Source: Bacillota bacterium
GTDB lineage: Bacteria > Bacillota > Clostridia > Peptostreptococcales > Anaerovoracaceae
Length of the DNA: 48,004 nucleotides
Direction: 5' to 3'
Assembly (NCBI GenBank): GCA_017459895.1
Contig: JAFUCA010000023.1
Coordinates: 1 to 48,004 of the forward strand
Shown here: positions 16,930 through 25,230 of the stretch, piece after piece
Position numbering within the stretch: the first letter of the stretch is position 1
How the letters are laid out: every line of letters begins with the position of its first letter
Position numbers and translations under genes: made by a program
Notes under the pieces: generated by a model
Told to the model about the DNA's origin: nothing
The model's database searches: none
The model's input: the letters and a program-made list of their open reading frames with translations, nothing else

Positions 16930-18238
16930 ATAGAATGCTGTTTACGATGCCCTGCAGGTATTCCTGGCCGCCGCTTCCGGGAAGCTCCGGTGCTCCCAGC
17001 TTCCGCGCGTGCTCCGCCAGCTCCTCCAGCGTTGCCGACCCGCTGCGGATCTTCGCGCCGATCCCCGTGCAAAAGCTCTCGTAGCGTTCCTTCACGAAGG
17101 CATCGATCCGGCCGTCCTCGATGAGCTCCGCTGCTTTGCGAAGGCCGAGGGCGAAGGTATCCATGCCCAGAATGTATGCGTGGAACATATCCTCATGGGT
17201 ATAGCTGGGCCGGCGGGTCTTCGCGTCGAAGTTGAAGCCGCCGGTCAGTCCGCCCGCCTTCAGCACCTCGTACATGCACATCGTCGCCTCATAGACGTTG
17301 AACGGGAATTCGTCCGTATCCCATCCCAGCAGCAGATCCCCCTGGTTGGCATCGATGCTCCCCAGCATTCCGTTGATCGCCGAGATCCGAAGCTCATGCT
17401 GGAACGTGTGTCCCGCCAGGGTCGCGTGATTGGCTTCGATGTTCAGCTTGAAATCCCGATCCAGTCTGTACTGCCGCAGGAAGCCGATGGCCGTTGCCGC
17501 ATCGAAATCGTACTGGTGCTTCATGGGCTCCTTTGGTTTGGGTTCGATGTAGAAGTCTCCCTCAAAGCCGATGCTGCGCCCGTAGTCCGCCGCCATACGC
17601 ATCAGAGCCGCGATGTTCTCCTGTTCAAACTTCACGTCCGTGTTCAGAAGGCTCTCATAACCTTCCCGTCCGCCCCAGAACACATAGCCCCGTCCGCCCA
17701 GCTTCACGGTCAGATCCAGCGCTTTTTTGATCTGGGCCGCCGCGAAGCAGTAGACATCCGCCGAGTTCGTCGATCCGGCGCCGTTCACGAACCGGGGATT
17801 GGAAAACAGATTGGCCGTTCCCCACAGGCAGCGGATGCCTGTCCCCTGCATCTTCTCCAGGATATAATCCGAGATCTCATCCAGCCGCCGGTTCATCTCA
17901 CCGATGGTATCCGCCTCCGGGACCAGGTCCACATCGTGAAAGCAGAAATAACGGATGCCCAGCTTTTGCATGAACTCAAACCCCGCGTCCACCTTCGCCC
18001 GGGCGTGCTCCATGCTCCCGGGGCGTGCTCCGAAGGATTTGTCCGCCGTATCCCGGCCGAACATATCGGTTCCGGCGGCGCCCAGGTTGTGCCACCAGGC
18101 CATGGCAAAGGGCAGATGCTCCCGCATGGGCTTTCCCATCACCTCCTGCTCCGGATCATAAAACCGAAAGGCCAGCGGATTCTTCGTCTCCGGTCCCTCA
18201 TAGCGGATCTGCGGAATGGTCTCAAAATATTCTTTCAT
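16922..18238 (-). CDS. xylA: Xylose isomerase
   Basis: The 438-residue enzyme converts D-xylose to D-xylulose using two divalent metal ions. It has the long N-terminus of the class II type (Clostridia/E. coli), the catalytic His in FCFHDVD, the WGGREGYE motif, metal ligands in IEPKPKEP and [10 protein letters not shown], and the DANQGD and WDTDEFP segments. The start [10 protein letters not shown] has AGGAGA seven nt upstream; a longer frame to 18274 lacks support. Neither xylB nor a xylose transporter is nearby. It has its own promoter. Confidence 0.95.
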   Translation of the reverse strand: MKEYFETIPQIRYEGPETKNPLAFRFYDPEQEVMGKPMREHLPFAMAWWHNLGAAGTDMFGRDTADKSFGARPGSMEHARAKVDAGFEFMQKLGIRYFCFHDVDLVPEADTIGEMNRRLDEISDYILEKMQGTGIRCLWGTANLFSNPRFVNGAGSTNSADVYCFAAAQIKKALDLTVKLGGRGYVFWGGREGYESLLNTDVKFEQENIAALMRMAADYGRSIGFEGDFYIEPKPKEPMKHQYDFDAATAIGFLRQYRLDRDFKLNIEANHATLAGHTFQHELRISAINGMLGSIDANQGDLLLGWDTDEFPFNVYEATMCMYEVLKAGGLTGGFNFDAKTRRPSYTHEDMFHAYILGMDTFALGLRKAAELIEDGRIDAFVKERYESFCTGIGAKIRSGSATLEELAEHARKLGAPELPGSGGQEYLQGIVNSILFK

Positions 18239-18282
18239 CGGATTCTCCTGTCCATTACAGCGTGCGTTGTCCATTTCACTGT

Positions 18283-18312
18283 ATTATCTATCAGAAGGAA
18301 GAAACAAGTCAA
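18283..18312 (-). promoter_or_regulatory. Promoter of xylA
   Basis: Minus strand TTGACT (18312-18307), 18-nt spacer, GATAAT (18288-18283), about 45 nt before the xylA start. No obvious operator is seen beside it. Confidence 0.55.
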
Positions 18313-18330
18313 GAACAATTCCAGGCCCGG

Positions 18331-19104
18331 CTACAGTTCCGCGAAGGCCGACAGCAGCGGCGTCATATCCACGTCCTCTTCATGGAATTCATGGCCGTGG
18401 TCCGTGCCTTCAAAGATCTGCTCGCCGCTGCGAAATCCCAGCAGCCGGTTCATCGGAACCTTCTCCCAGCCTTCGCTCAGCAGCGGCTTCGTCGAAAAGA
18501 TCACCCGCCCGGGGCTCCTGCGAAGGTGCAGGGAATCCCTGCAGTTGGTGTGCACGTACATGGTCTGCCCGTCGTAGAGGAGCATGTTCAGCTTGTTGCC
18601 CGCGGACAGATCGCAGATCGTTTCATCCAGGAGCCGGAACCGCTGCCGGTCGCTCAGGGGCTCTCCGGCCTTTGCATAAGCCTCATTCATAAGGCTTACG
18701 ATGTAGAGCAGGATCCGCTCGCTGTCCGTGGTCCCTTCCTGCGCGTCAAGAAACGGGGAGAGCTTCTTTCCCTCAAACATGGTGCCGTTATGGATCAGAG
18801 TCCATGTCCTGCCGCTGTCATCATCCCAGATAAAGGGGTGACAGTTGGCGTACTCGATCCGGCCGATGGTGGCGAAGCGGATGTGCGCGAACAGGTTCGC
18901 CCCCTCCACCTTTCTCGACAGCCGCTGGCGCAGGTACAGACTGTCCTCCGCCTTGACCGGCTCCTTCTCCATAGACACGCTGCCCCCGCGAAAAACCGCC
19001 AGTCCCCAGCCGTGCTTATGCTCGTAACTATGATGAAAAAAAGCTTCCAACAGGTCATTGACCGGGAAGCTCTGCGCTGCACATACGCCGAACAACTCAC
19101 ACAT
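18331..19104 (-). CDS. Class II glutamine amidotransferase (YafJ/EgtC-like)
   Basis: The start MCELFGVCAA was chosen because it places the catalytic Cys at residue 2, exposed after Met removal, as in all Ntn-type class II amidotransferases. HGWGLAVF, AHIRFATIG, CHPFIWDD and LIHNGTM match the YafJ/EgtC group (257 residues). It overlaps the preceding ligase gene by 8 nt, so it is translationally coupled to it. EgtC removes gamma-glutamyl from a pathway intermediate; beside two gamma-glutamyl ligases, a deglutamylating step is a good hypothesis here, but the substrate is unknown. Confidence 0.85.
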   Translation of the reverse strand: MCELFGVCAAQSFPVNDLLEAFFHHSYEHKHGWGLAVFRGGSVSMEKEPVKAEDSLYLRQRLSRKVEGANLFAHIRFATIGRIEYANCHPFIWDDDSGRTWTLIHNGTMFEGKKLSPFLDAQEGTTDSERILLYIVSLMNEAYAKAGEPLSDRQRFRLLDETICDLSAGNKLNMLLYDGQTMYVHTNCRDSLHLRRSPGRVIFSTKPLLSEGWEKVPMNRLLGFRSGEQIFEGTDHGHEFHEEDVDMTPLLSAFAEL

Positions 19105-20386
19105 GAAATGCCTCCTGTATCTGCTCTGCCCTTCGGATCCCATCGCCGATGTAATCCGAACTGTAGCTGTCCCGTACCTGCCGGGCGTAACGATGATTTT
19201 CGGAATCCAGTTTCTGCTCCTGATAGCGGAGGATCTGCATGGCCTGCGGGACATCCTCGTAGAAATCCTTCATCCGGTCCAGCAACTGCCGCAGATACGT
19301 CCGCAGCGTCGCCGCCCGCTGCCCCGGCAGACTGATCCGCGCCAGATCCCAGTCGTAGGCTGCCGCTGTCTTGTGGTTCTGCAGCGCCTGCATCTGATCC
19401 TGCATGGACAGCGGCTCCATTTCGGTGGACGCCAGCCATACGAGAAGCAGCTTCAGAAACTCCATATCCTCTCCCCGCACCCCGTCGTCCGCCAGAGGGT
19501 TGAGATCGATCTGCCGCAGTTCGATGTGGTTGATCCCCTTGTCCCGCAGCGCCTTGAGGGTGTATTTTCCCGGCGGCTTGACCCGCACCGGGTAGTAGAG
19601 CTCCCTGGCCTGGATCAGCATCCCCTGCTTCAGATAGACCTCGATGGAGTTCGTGTAGGAATCCACCGACCCGTAGGACAGGATCGGCAGGAAGGGATTC
19701 CAGTAGCCGAACTCGCTGCAGCGCAGCGACGCGAATCCCGTGAAAATACTGCTGCCGCTCTTGCCGGTCTCATAGAAGGAATTGTCCACCAGCGGACTTG
19801 CCGCCAGAAGCGATACCACGGCCCAGCTGTAGCAGAGGGCCTTTTCGGCCAGCTGCAGGTAAAACTGATCCCGGTACGCATCGAACTTCATCCGCTCAAT
19901 TTCCCCCTGGCGGCGCTCAATCTCGTAATTCCGGCGCAGCAGCGCTTCATCAAAGGAATAATTAAAGTGGATGCCGGAGTAGGTCATCTTGTACTTGCCG
20001 TACCGCTCCGCCAGATACACCCGGTAGTGATAGCTGGGGGCCAGATCCCCTTCGTAGCGGGCGATGGGAATGTCCTCCTCGCTTCCGATGACCGGCGGGT
20101 TCGAGAAGGGCCACAGCAGCTCCTGCTGCGCCTGCAGCTTCCGGTGGACAATGCTCAGCTGATCGTGGAGAAACCCCAGAGCCTCCGTCGGATTATCCTT
20201 TGGCGGCGTATTGATCTCGATCTGCGCTTCGCTGAAATCCCGGTCGATGTAGGGATCGCCGGAGAAGGGATGAGGCGTCTGCGCGAGCCGCCCGTTTCGG
20301 TCGATCCGGTGGGATTCCAGTTCCAGACCGGTCATTCCCTCCAGCATATACTGACGGATATTGCTGTTCTCACTGTGCAGTCTCAT
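19097..20386 (-). CDS. Glutamate-cysteine ligase, GshA/GshF-type catalytic domain
   Basis: The 429-residue protein has features of the gamma-proteobacterial/GshF ligase fold: GLELESHRID, HPFSGDPYIDRDFSEAQIE and the YSGIHFNYSF active-site strand. Family members join the gamma-carboxyl of glutamate to the amine of cysteine or another amine using ATP. No ATP-grasp glutathione synthetase domain follows, so on its own it would give a gamma-glutamyl compound, not glutathione. Its ATG overlaps the stop of a second, different ligase (ATGA), and its stop overlaps the amidotransferase start. The acceptor is not known. Confidence 0.85.
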   Translation of the reverse strand: MRLHSENSNIRQYMLEGMTGLELESHRIDRNGRLAQTPHPFSGDPYIDRDFSEAQIEINTPPKDNPTEALGFLHDQLSIVHRKLQAQQELLWPFSNPPVIGSEEDIPIARYEGDLAPSYHYRVYLAERYGKYKMTYSGIHFNYSFDEALLRRNYEIERRQGEIERMKFDAYRDQFYLQLAEKALCYSWAVVSLLAASPLVDNSFYETGKSGSSIFTGFASLRCSEFGYWNPFLPILSYGSVDSYTNSIEVYLKQGMLIQARELYYPVRVKPPGKYTLKALRDKGINHIELRQIDLNPLADDGVRGEDMEFLKLLLVWLASTEMEPLSMQDQMQALQNHKTAAAYDWDLARISLPGQRAATLRTYLRQLLDRMKDFYEDVPQAMQILRYQEQKLDSENHRYARQVRDSYSSDYIGDGIRRAEQIQEAFHV

Positions 20387-21765
20387 AGCGTTCCATACTC
20401 CCTGATATAATCTTCGACGGTTCTCCCGGCCTCGATGCCGCGGAGCATCTCCAGAGCGGGACTCTCCAGCCGCTGCGCTCTGCTCTGCAGGGGCTCCAGC
20501 AGGATCTCCTCTCCGAAGCCGCGGCCCTTCAGCCCGTCCGTTGCGAGCTCCACCAGCTTTTGCACGAGGACCGTCAGCTCCTGCCGGTCTGCAAAGGCTG
20601 GCCAGCGCCGGCGGACGAACAGCCGGCGAAGCTCCACCGGATTAAATCCCTGTTTATAGATCGCCGCGTCCCGCAGAAGCCACTTCAGCTCCCGGCGCCG
20701 CTCCTGCAGGCCAAGGTGGAACGCCGGAACCGTCAGCGCCTCCCCCACCGGCTGCATACAGGCGCTGCGCAGCTCGATCGTCCCCCGGAAGGTCAGGTCC
20801 ACAAACTTAAAGGACCGCAGGTATTCCAGATCCTGCAGCTGAGGCTGCCAGCTGATCTGACGGTAGCCTTCCCCGTCAAAGTATTCTCCGGTCATCTCCT
20901 CCCGGGAGAAATAGTCCTCCAGCGGAGTCGGCGGGAAATTGATGTACTTGCCGTCCCGTTCGGTGCAGTACAGGCTCATGGAGCGGATGTAGGCGATGAT
21001 CTCATCAGTGGTCTCCAGTTCGATCTGCCAGCCGTCCACGTTATGGGGATTGAGTCCGTGCATGCTTTCCCGCCAGAGGTGATCCCGCACGCACAGGTAA
21101 GTCCCCTCCGGATCCTCGAAGGGCGAATTGGCGAAGAGCAGAGCCTTCAGCGGCTCCAGCCGGTTGAAGCTGTTGATCATATCCGGCAGATCCTCTTCCG
21201 CCGCGTCCAGGTGGGTCTGAGCGGAGCACGCGATGAGACCGTAGTAGGGGATCTTGTGGAACAGCATCTGGTCCGCGTATTTCTCGTAGGATTTCAGATG
21301 GTGCAGGAGCATCCGGTAACGGCCGTTGGGAACCGGAACGATGTCGTTGTACCGGAAATAGGGATTGAGGCCCATGCCGGTGATGGCGTGTCCGTGCTCC
21401 CGCAGGAAATCGGAGATGGACCGGTAGTAGGTCCGGAATCGCTCCTGAATGATCCGAAGGTTTTCTTCCCGCCCGAAGGAGAACTCCAGCGTATTGTAGC
21501 TGCAGTCAAACGAAAGATCGTCTCCGGTCACAGGCTCCAGCGCGGAGCAGATGTTCCCCTCGTCATCGAATTTGAACTCGGTAAAGGAGAATTCCTCTGT
21601 GAATGCCCGGACCATTCGGTGGATCACTTCGAAATCCACCGGTTCTTTGTTCAGGTTGACGATGGGAAGCTCGAATTCCACCCCGACGTGCTCCGTGCGC
21701 TCCTTTCTCGTCGGGGCGATGTATCTGCGCTGCAGTTCTTCATCAATATCCCTTCTGCTGATCAT
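20383..21765 (-). CDS. Glutamate-cysteine ligase family 2 (GCS2/EgtA-like)
   Basis: The start MISRRDIDEE has AGGAGG eight nt upstream, giving 460 residues; the open frame reaches 21933 inside the M20 gene. EHVGVEFELPIVN with FEVIHRMV, DCSYNTLEFSFG, GLNPYFRYN and HLDAAEEDL fit the plant/EgtA-type glutamate-cysteine ligases, a family distinct from the downstream GshA-type gene. Two unrelated-subfamily ligases in direct translational coupling suggest either a two-substrate pathway or a heteromeric enzyme. Substrate assignment is open. Confidence 0.8.
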   Translation of the reverse strand: MISRRDIDEELQRRYIAPTRKERTEHVGVEFELPIVNLNKEPVDFEVIHRMVRAFTEEFSFTEFKFDDEGNICSALEPVTGDDLSFDCSYNTLEFSFGREENLRIIQERFRTYYRSISDFLREHGHAITGMGLNPYFRYNDIVPVPNGRYRMLLHHLKSYEKYADQMLFHKIPYYGLIACSAQTHLDAAEEDLPDMINSFNRLEPLKALLFANSPFEDPEGTYLCVRDHLWRESMHGLNPHNVDGWQIELETTDEIIAYIRSMSLYCTERDGKYINFPPTPLEDYFSREEMTGEYFDGEGYRQISWQPQLQDLEYLRSFKFVDLTFRGTIELRSACMQPVGEALTVPAFHLGLQERRRELKWLLRDAAIYKQGFNPVELRRLFVRRRWPAFADRQELTVLVQKLVELATDGLKGRGFGEEILLEPLQSRAQRLESPALEMLRGIEAGRTVEDYIREYGTL

Positions 21766-21784
21766 TGGCGTTCCTCCTGTCGCT

Positions 21785-22912
21785 CTATCGCTGCCCGATG
21801 ATGGCAGCCACCAGCCGGGCGCCCCGGGCCAGATCCCCGATGCTGGTATATTCTTCGGTTGAGTGGGTTCGGTACATACCGCAGGAAAGAACGATCCCGG
21901 AAAGTCCCTTCTGAGCGAAAATATTGTTGTCACTTCCTCCGTGGGTCGCCTTCAGATGTCCCGGAAGTCCCAGCTGACGGCACGCGGCGCGGAAACGCCG
22001 GCATACCGGAGCATCCTCCGGTGTCTCGTAGGCGCGGATGTGCACCGTCTGATCGTAGGCAAGCTCTGCTCCGCTCTGCTCGCATTCCTCCCGGAAGGTA
22101 TCCCGGATCCGATCCGCTGTCCGCAGCGCTTCCTCATGATCGAAGCTGCGCACCTCCCCGCTGCAGCGAATCTGCTGCGGGACGATGTTGCTTGCCGCGC
22201 CTCCCTCGATGGTGCCGATGTTCAGTGTTGTCTGATCGGATACGTGTCCCTGGGGGATCCTGGCGATGGCCTTTGCTGCGGTCTGCAGCGCGTTGATGCC
22301 TGTGTCCGGCGCGAAGCCGGCGTGGGCTGCCCTGCCCTTCACCTCCGCGGCAAAGGAGATGATGGACGGAGCCTTTCTCGCCGCGGCTCCCGGCGGGCCG
22401 CTCATATCCAGAACGTAGGCGTCCTTCGCCCGGATCCGGCTGAAATCGAAGACTGTGGCACCCTTGCCGTACGTCTCCTCCCCCATGGTGAACAGAACTT
22501 CGATATCTCCATGGCCGGCGGGATCCTGCTTCGCCAGCCGGATCCCCTCCAGAATCTCCACGATCCCGCAGATATCGTCGGCGCCCAGCACCGTTGTCCC
22601 GTCGCTGGTGATCCGGCCCTCCGCCATCTGCGGCTTCTTGGCGAGTCCCGGCGCCACAGTGTCCATATGGGCCGAAAACAGCACCGGCGGCTTCTCTGAT
22701 GTTCCCCTGAGGATCCCGTAGAGATTCCCGCATTCGCTGCCGTAGTGCGCCCCGGCGCCGTCCTCCGTCACATCGAATCCCAGCGCCTGCAGCTCGATCT
22801 TCAGCCGGTAGGCCACCCGCATCTCGTGAAAGCTCAGGCTGTCCAGCCGCGCCAGAGAAAGGAAGCATTCCGTCATCCGATCCGTATCCACCTGTAGCCT
22901 CGTTGTTGTCAT
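21785..22912 (-). CDS. M20 family peptidase (PepT-like)
   Basis: The 375-residue zinc peptidase has FSAHMDTV (first metal His and Asp), GADDICG (bridging Asp), GEET (catalytic Glu), LDMSG and THGGSDNN, which together cover the M20 active site. The dimerisation lid lies between about residues 190 and 290. It resembles PepT-type aminopeptidases and may also split other amide bonds. It is 19 nt upstream of the GCS2 gene on the same strand, so it probably works in the same pathway, for example releasing the product after gamma-glutamyl chemistry. A terminator separates it from xdhC upstream. Confidence 0.85.
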   Translation of the reverse strand: MTTTRLQVDTDRMTECFLSLARLDSLSFHEMRVAYRLKIELQALGFDVTEDGAGAHYGSECGNLYGILRGTSEKPPVLFSAHMDTVAPGLAKKPQMAEGRITSDGTTVLGADDICGIVEILEGIRLAKQDPAGHGDIEVLFTMGEETYGKGATVFDFSRIRAKDAYVLDMSGPPGAAARKAPSIISFAAEVKGRAAHAGFAPDTGINALQTAAKAIARIPQGHVSDQTTLNIGTIEGGAASNIVPQQIRCSGEVRSFDHEEALRTADRIRDTFREECEQSGAELAYDQTVHIRAYETPEDAPVCRRFRAACRQLGLPGHLKATHGGSDNNIFAQKGLSGIVLSCGMYRTHSTEEYTSIGDLARGARLVAAIIGQR

Positions 22913-22940
22913 TGCCTATTCACCTACTATTTCAGTATGT

Positions 22941-22987
22941 TATTAAAATATAAAGTACCACTTGTACAGGAATCTGTCAAGTGGTAC
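22941..22987 (-). terminator. Terminator after the XdhC-type gene
   Basis: GTACCACTTG (22955-22964) and CAAGTGGTAC (22978-22987) form a perfect 10-bp stem, continued by ACAG/CTGT around a GAAT loop with one bulged base. On the minus strand it is followed by a U-rich UUUAUAUUUU. It lies 25 nt after the XdhC stop and 42 nt before the M20 start. Confidence 0.75.
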
Positions 22988-23012
22988 GGGTAAACTGCAT
23001 TTTCCTTGGGAA

Positions 23013-23942
23013 TCAGTCCGTCACTGCTTCGATCAGCACCTCCATCGTTCCGCCGCAGGCCATGCCCTCTTCCGCAGCCGCTTCATTGGTCATGTCAATG
23101 GGTACGATCTCTCTGCCGCCGTCCCGGGCGATCTGCCGCGCCAGGGTAAGCACCTCCGCCTCACTGCAGCCGCCGCCGATGGTGCCGCGATTTCTCCCGA
23201 TGGGATCGATGGCCATCATGGCTCCGGAAACGGCCGGCGTGGATCCCCTGGTCTGCAGCACCAGCATCATGGCTCTGGGGCCTTCCTCCGTCAGGAATTC
23301 CAGCAGCGGCAGATCCACGTTGGTCTGCTCCAAAACTCTGTCTGACGCCTCCCGGCAAGTCTCCTGTTTCCCCGTCATCCTGCGGTGCTCTATCAGCTCT
23401 GCGCAGATGGAAACGGCGATCTCCTCGGGAGTCACCGCTCCGATGGCAAGGCCGATGGGAGAATGAATCTGCTCCAGCAGCTTCCGGTCAAACCCCTCGC
23501 TCTCCAGCACCTCATAGAGTCCCTTCACCCGGCGCTTCGAGCCGATCATCCCCAGATAGGAAGGCCGGGTGCCGCTTAAGATCTCCCGCAGGCAATCGCC
23601 GTCCCACTGATGCCCTCTCGTCACCACGCACACGTAGTCCTCGCCGTGGATCTGAAGACCCCGTATGGCCGGCCGGAATTCCTCGCAGACCACCTTCGAC
23701 ACCTCCGGAAACCGCTCATAGTTCGCGAAGGCCGGGCGGTCATCCACCACGGTCACATCGAACCCCAGCAATGCCCCGATGTGACAGACCGGCTGGGAAA
23801 TGTGGCCTCCGCCCAGCACGATCAGGCGCTGGGCAGGCTGAAACCGCCGCACACAGCTTCCCTGATCCGTTTCGATGTTCAGATATTCGGTTCGTCCCTG
23901 AGCCGCAGCCTCCAGGATCCGTTTGATTTCACTTCTTCTCAT
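23013..23942 (-). CDS. XdhC/CoxI family molybdoenzyme maturation factor, domains in reverse order
   Basis: XdhC proteins bind molybdenum cofactor and present it for sulfuration before insertion into xanthine-dehydrogenase-type enzymes. Here the Rossmann domain comes first (LIVLGGGHISQP, VTVVDDRPAFANYERFP, LGMIGSKRR; about residues 38-190) and the CoxI domain last (TRGSTPAVSGAMM, GTIGGGCSE, MACGGTMEVLIE; about residues 215-309). In most described XdhC proteins the CoxI domain is N-terminal. It follows a cysteine desulfurase by 23 nt, which is the expected sulfur donor. No molybdenum hydroxylase is in the window. Confidence 0.85.
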   Translation of the reverse strand: MRRSEIKRILEAAAQGRTEYLNIETDQGSCVRRFQPAQRLIVLGGGHISQPVCHIGALLGFDVTVVDDRPAFANYERFPEVSKVVCEEFRPAIRGLQIHGEDYVCVVTRGHQWDGDCLREILSGTRPSYLGMIGSKRRVKGLYEVLESEGFDRKLLEQIHSPIGLAIGAVTPEEIAVSICAELIEHRRMTGKQETCREASDRVLEQTNVDLPLLEFLTEEGPRAMMLVLQTRGSTPAVSGAMMAIDPIGRNRGTIGGGCSEAEVLTLARQIARDGGREIVPIDMTNEAAAEEGMACGGTMEVLIEAVTD

Positions 23943-23965
23943 ATATATTGCCTTTCCGGCTGTCC

Positions 23966-25159
23966 TCAGCCCTGCTTCAGTTCAAAGGGGATCCTGCCCT
24001 CCATACGGTCGTGCCATCCGGGGGATTCCTCCCGCAGCCGGCGGACGCACTCCGTCACGGCCCCGATCAGCTGCTCCGCTTCCTCCTCCGTATTCAGCGC
24101 GCAAAGGCTGAGGCGCAGGGATCCATAGGCGAGGGACCGGCTGCGTCCCAGGGCCAGAAGCACGTGGCTGGCCTCCAGCGAGCCGGAGGTGCAGGCGCTG
24201 CCCGAGGAAGCGCAGATGCCCCGTTCATCCAGCAGCAGCAGCAGGGTCTCTCCTTCGATCCCTTCGAAACAGAAATTGACGATGCCCGGGAGCCTCCGCC
24301 GGCGGTCTCCGTTCAGGATCCCCCGGGGGATCTTCTCCAGGCCTTCGATGATGCGGTCCCGCAGCGCCGCGGTATGGGCGGCATCTTCCTCCATCTTCGC
24401 AGCAGCCTCCTCCAGCGCCGCTGCCATCCCGCAGATCGCGGCCAGATTCTCCGTTCCGGCCCGCAGGTTTCGTTCCTGGGCGCCGCCTTCGATCAGATTC
24501 GACAGACGCACTCCCCGCCGGGCATAGAGGACCCCGGCGCCTTTGGGTCCATGAAACTTGTGGGCGGAAAGGGACAGAAGGTCGATGTTCATCTCCTTCA
24601 CATCGATGGGAACGTGTCCCGCCGCCTGCACCGCATCCGTGTGAAACAGCACCCCGTGCTCCCGGCAGATGCGCCCGATCTCACGGACCGGCTGCACCGT
24701 TCCGATCTCATTGTTGGCGAACATGATGCTGACCAGACAGGTATCCTCCCGGATCGCCTCCTCCAGCTGCCGCAGCGCAAGGACTCCGTCCTCCGGGACC
24801 GGAAGGAACGTGACCTCGAATCCCTCCTGCTCCAGCTTCTGCATCGTGTGAAGCACCGCATGGTGCTCGAATGCCGACGTAACGATATGGCGCTTTCCGT
24901 CGGCTGCCCCCAGCCGGGCTGCCGAGCGGATCGCCTGATTATCCGATTCGCTGCCGCCGGACGTAAAAAGGATCTCCCGGCTCTGACAGTGCAGTATCCC
25001 GGCGATCCTTGTCCTCGCATCCTCCAGCGCCGCCTTCGCCTGCTGCCCCATCCGGTGGATGCTGGACGGATTCCCGTAGATTCCGTCCAGATACGGGAGC
25101 ATCGCCTGCCTCGCTGTTTCACTCATTTTTGTGGTTGCCGCGTTGTCCGCATAGATCAT
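23966..25159 (-). CDS. Cysteine desulfurase (NifS/IscS family)
   Basis: The 397-residue PLP enzyme takes sulfur from cysteine as a persulfide. It begins MIYADNAATT, the typical start; an upstream ATG at 25192 lacks a ribosome-binding site. It has the PLP lysine in SAHKFHGPKG and the catalytic Cys loop CASSGSACTSG. HEVLF-type variants of group I NifS are absent but overall order is normal. Placed directly before xdhC, it most likely serves molybdenum cofactor sulfuration rather than general Fe-S assembly; no iscU is nearby. Confidence 0.9.
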   Translation of the reverse strand: MIYADNAATTKMSETARQAMLPYLDGIYGNPSSIHRMGQQAKAALEDARTRIAGILHCQSREILFTSGGSESDNQAIRSAARLGAADGKRHIVTSAFEHHAVLHTMQKLEQEGFEVTFLPVPEDGVLALRQLEEAIREDTCLVSIMFANNEIGTVQPVREIGRICREHGVLFHTDAVQAAGHVPIDVKEMNIDLLSLSAHKFHGPKGAGVLYARRGVRLSNLIEGGAQERNLRAGTENLAAICGMAAALEEAAAKMEEDAAHTAALRDRIIEGLEKIPRGILNGDRRRRLPGIVNFCFEGIEGETLLLLLDERGICASSGSACTSGSLEASHVLLALGRSRSLAYGSLRLSLCALNTEEEAEQLIGAVTECVRRLREESPGWHDRMEGRIPFELKQG

Positions 25160-25230
25160 TTTTCCCGTGTCCTCCTGAGAGAAAATTACCACGAAATGAC
25201 CCAGTAAGTCAATAGGCGTTTTCCTTCAGA

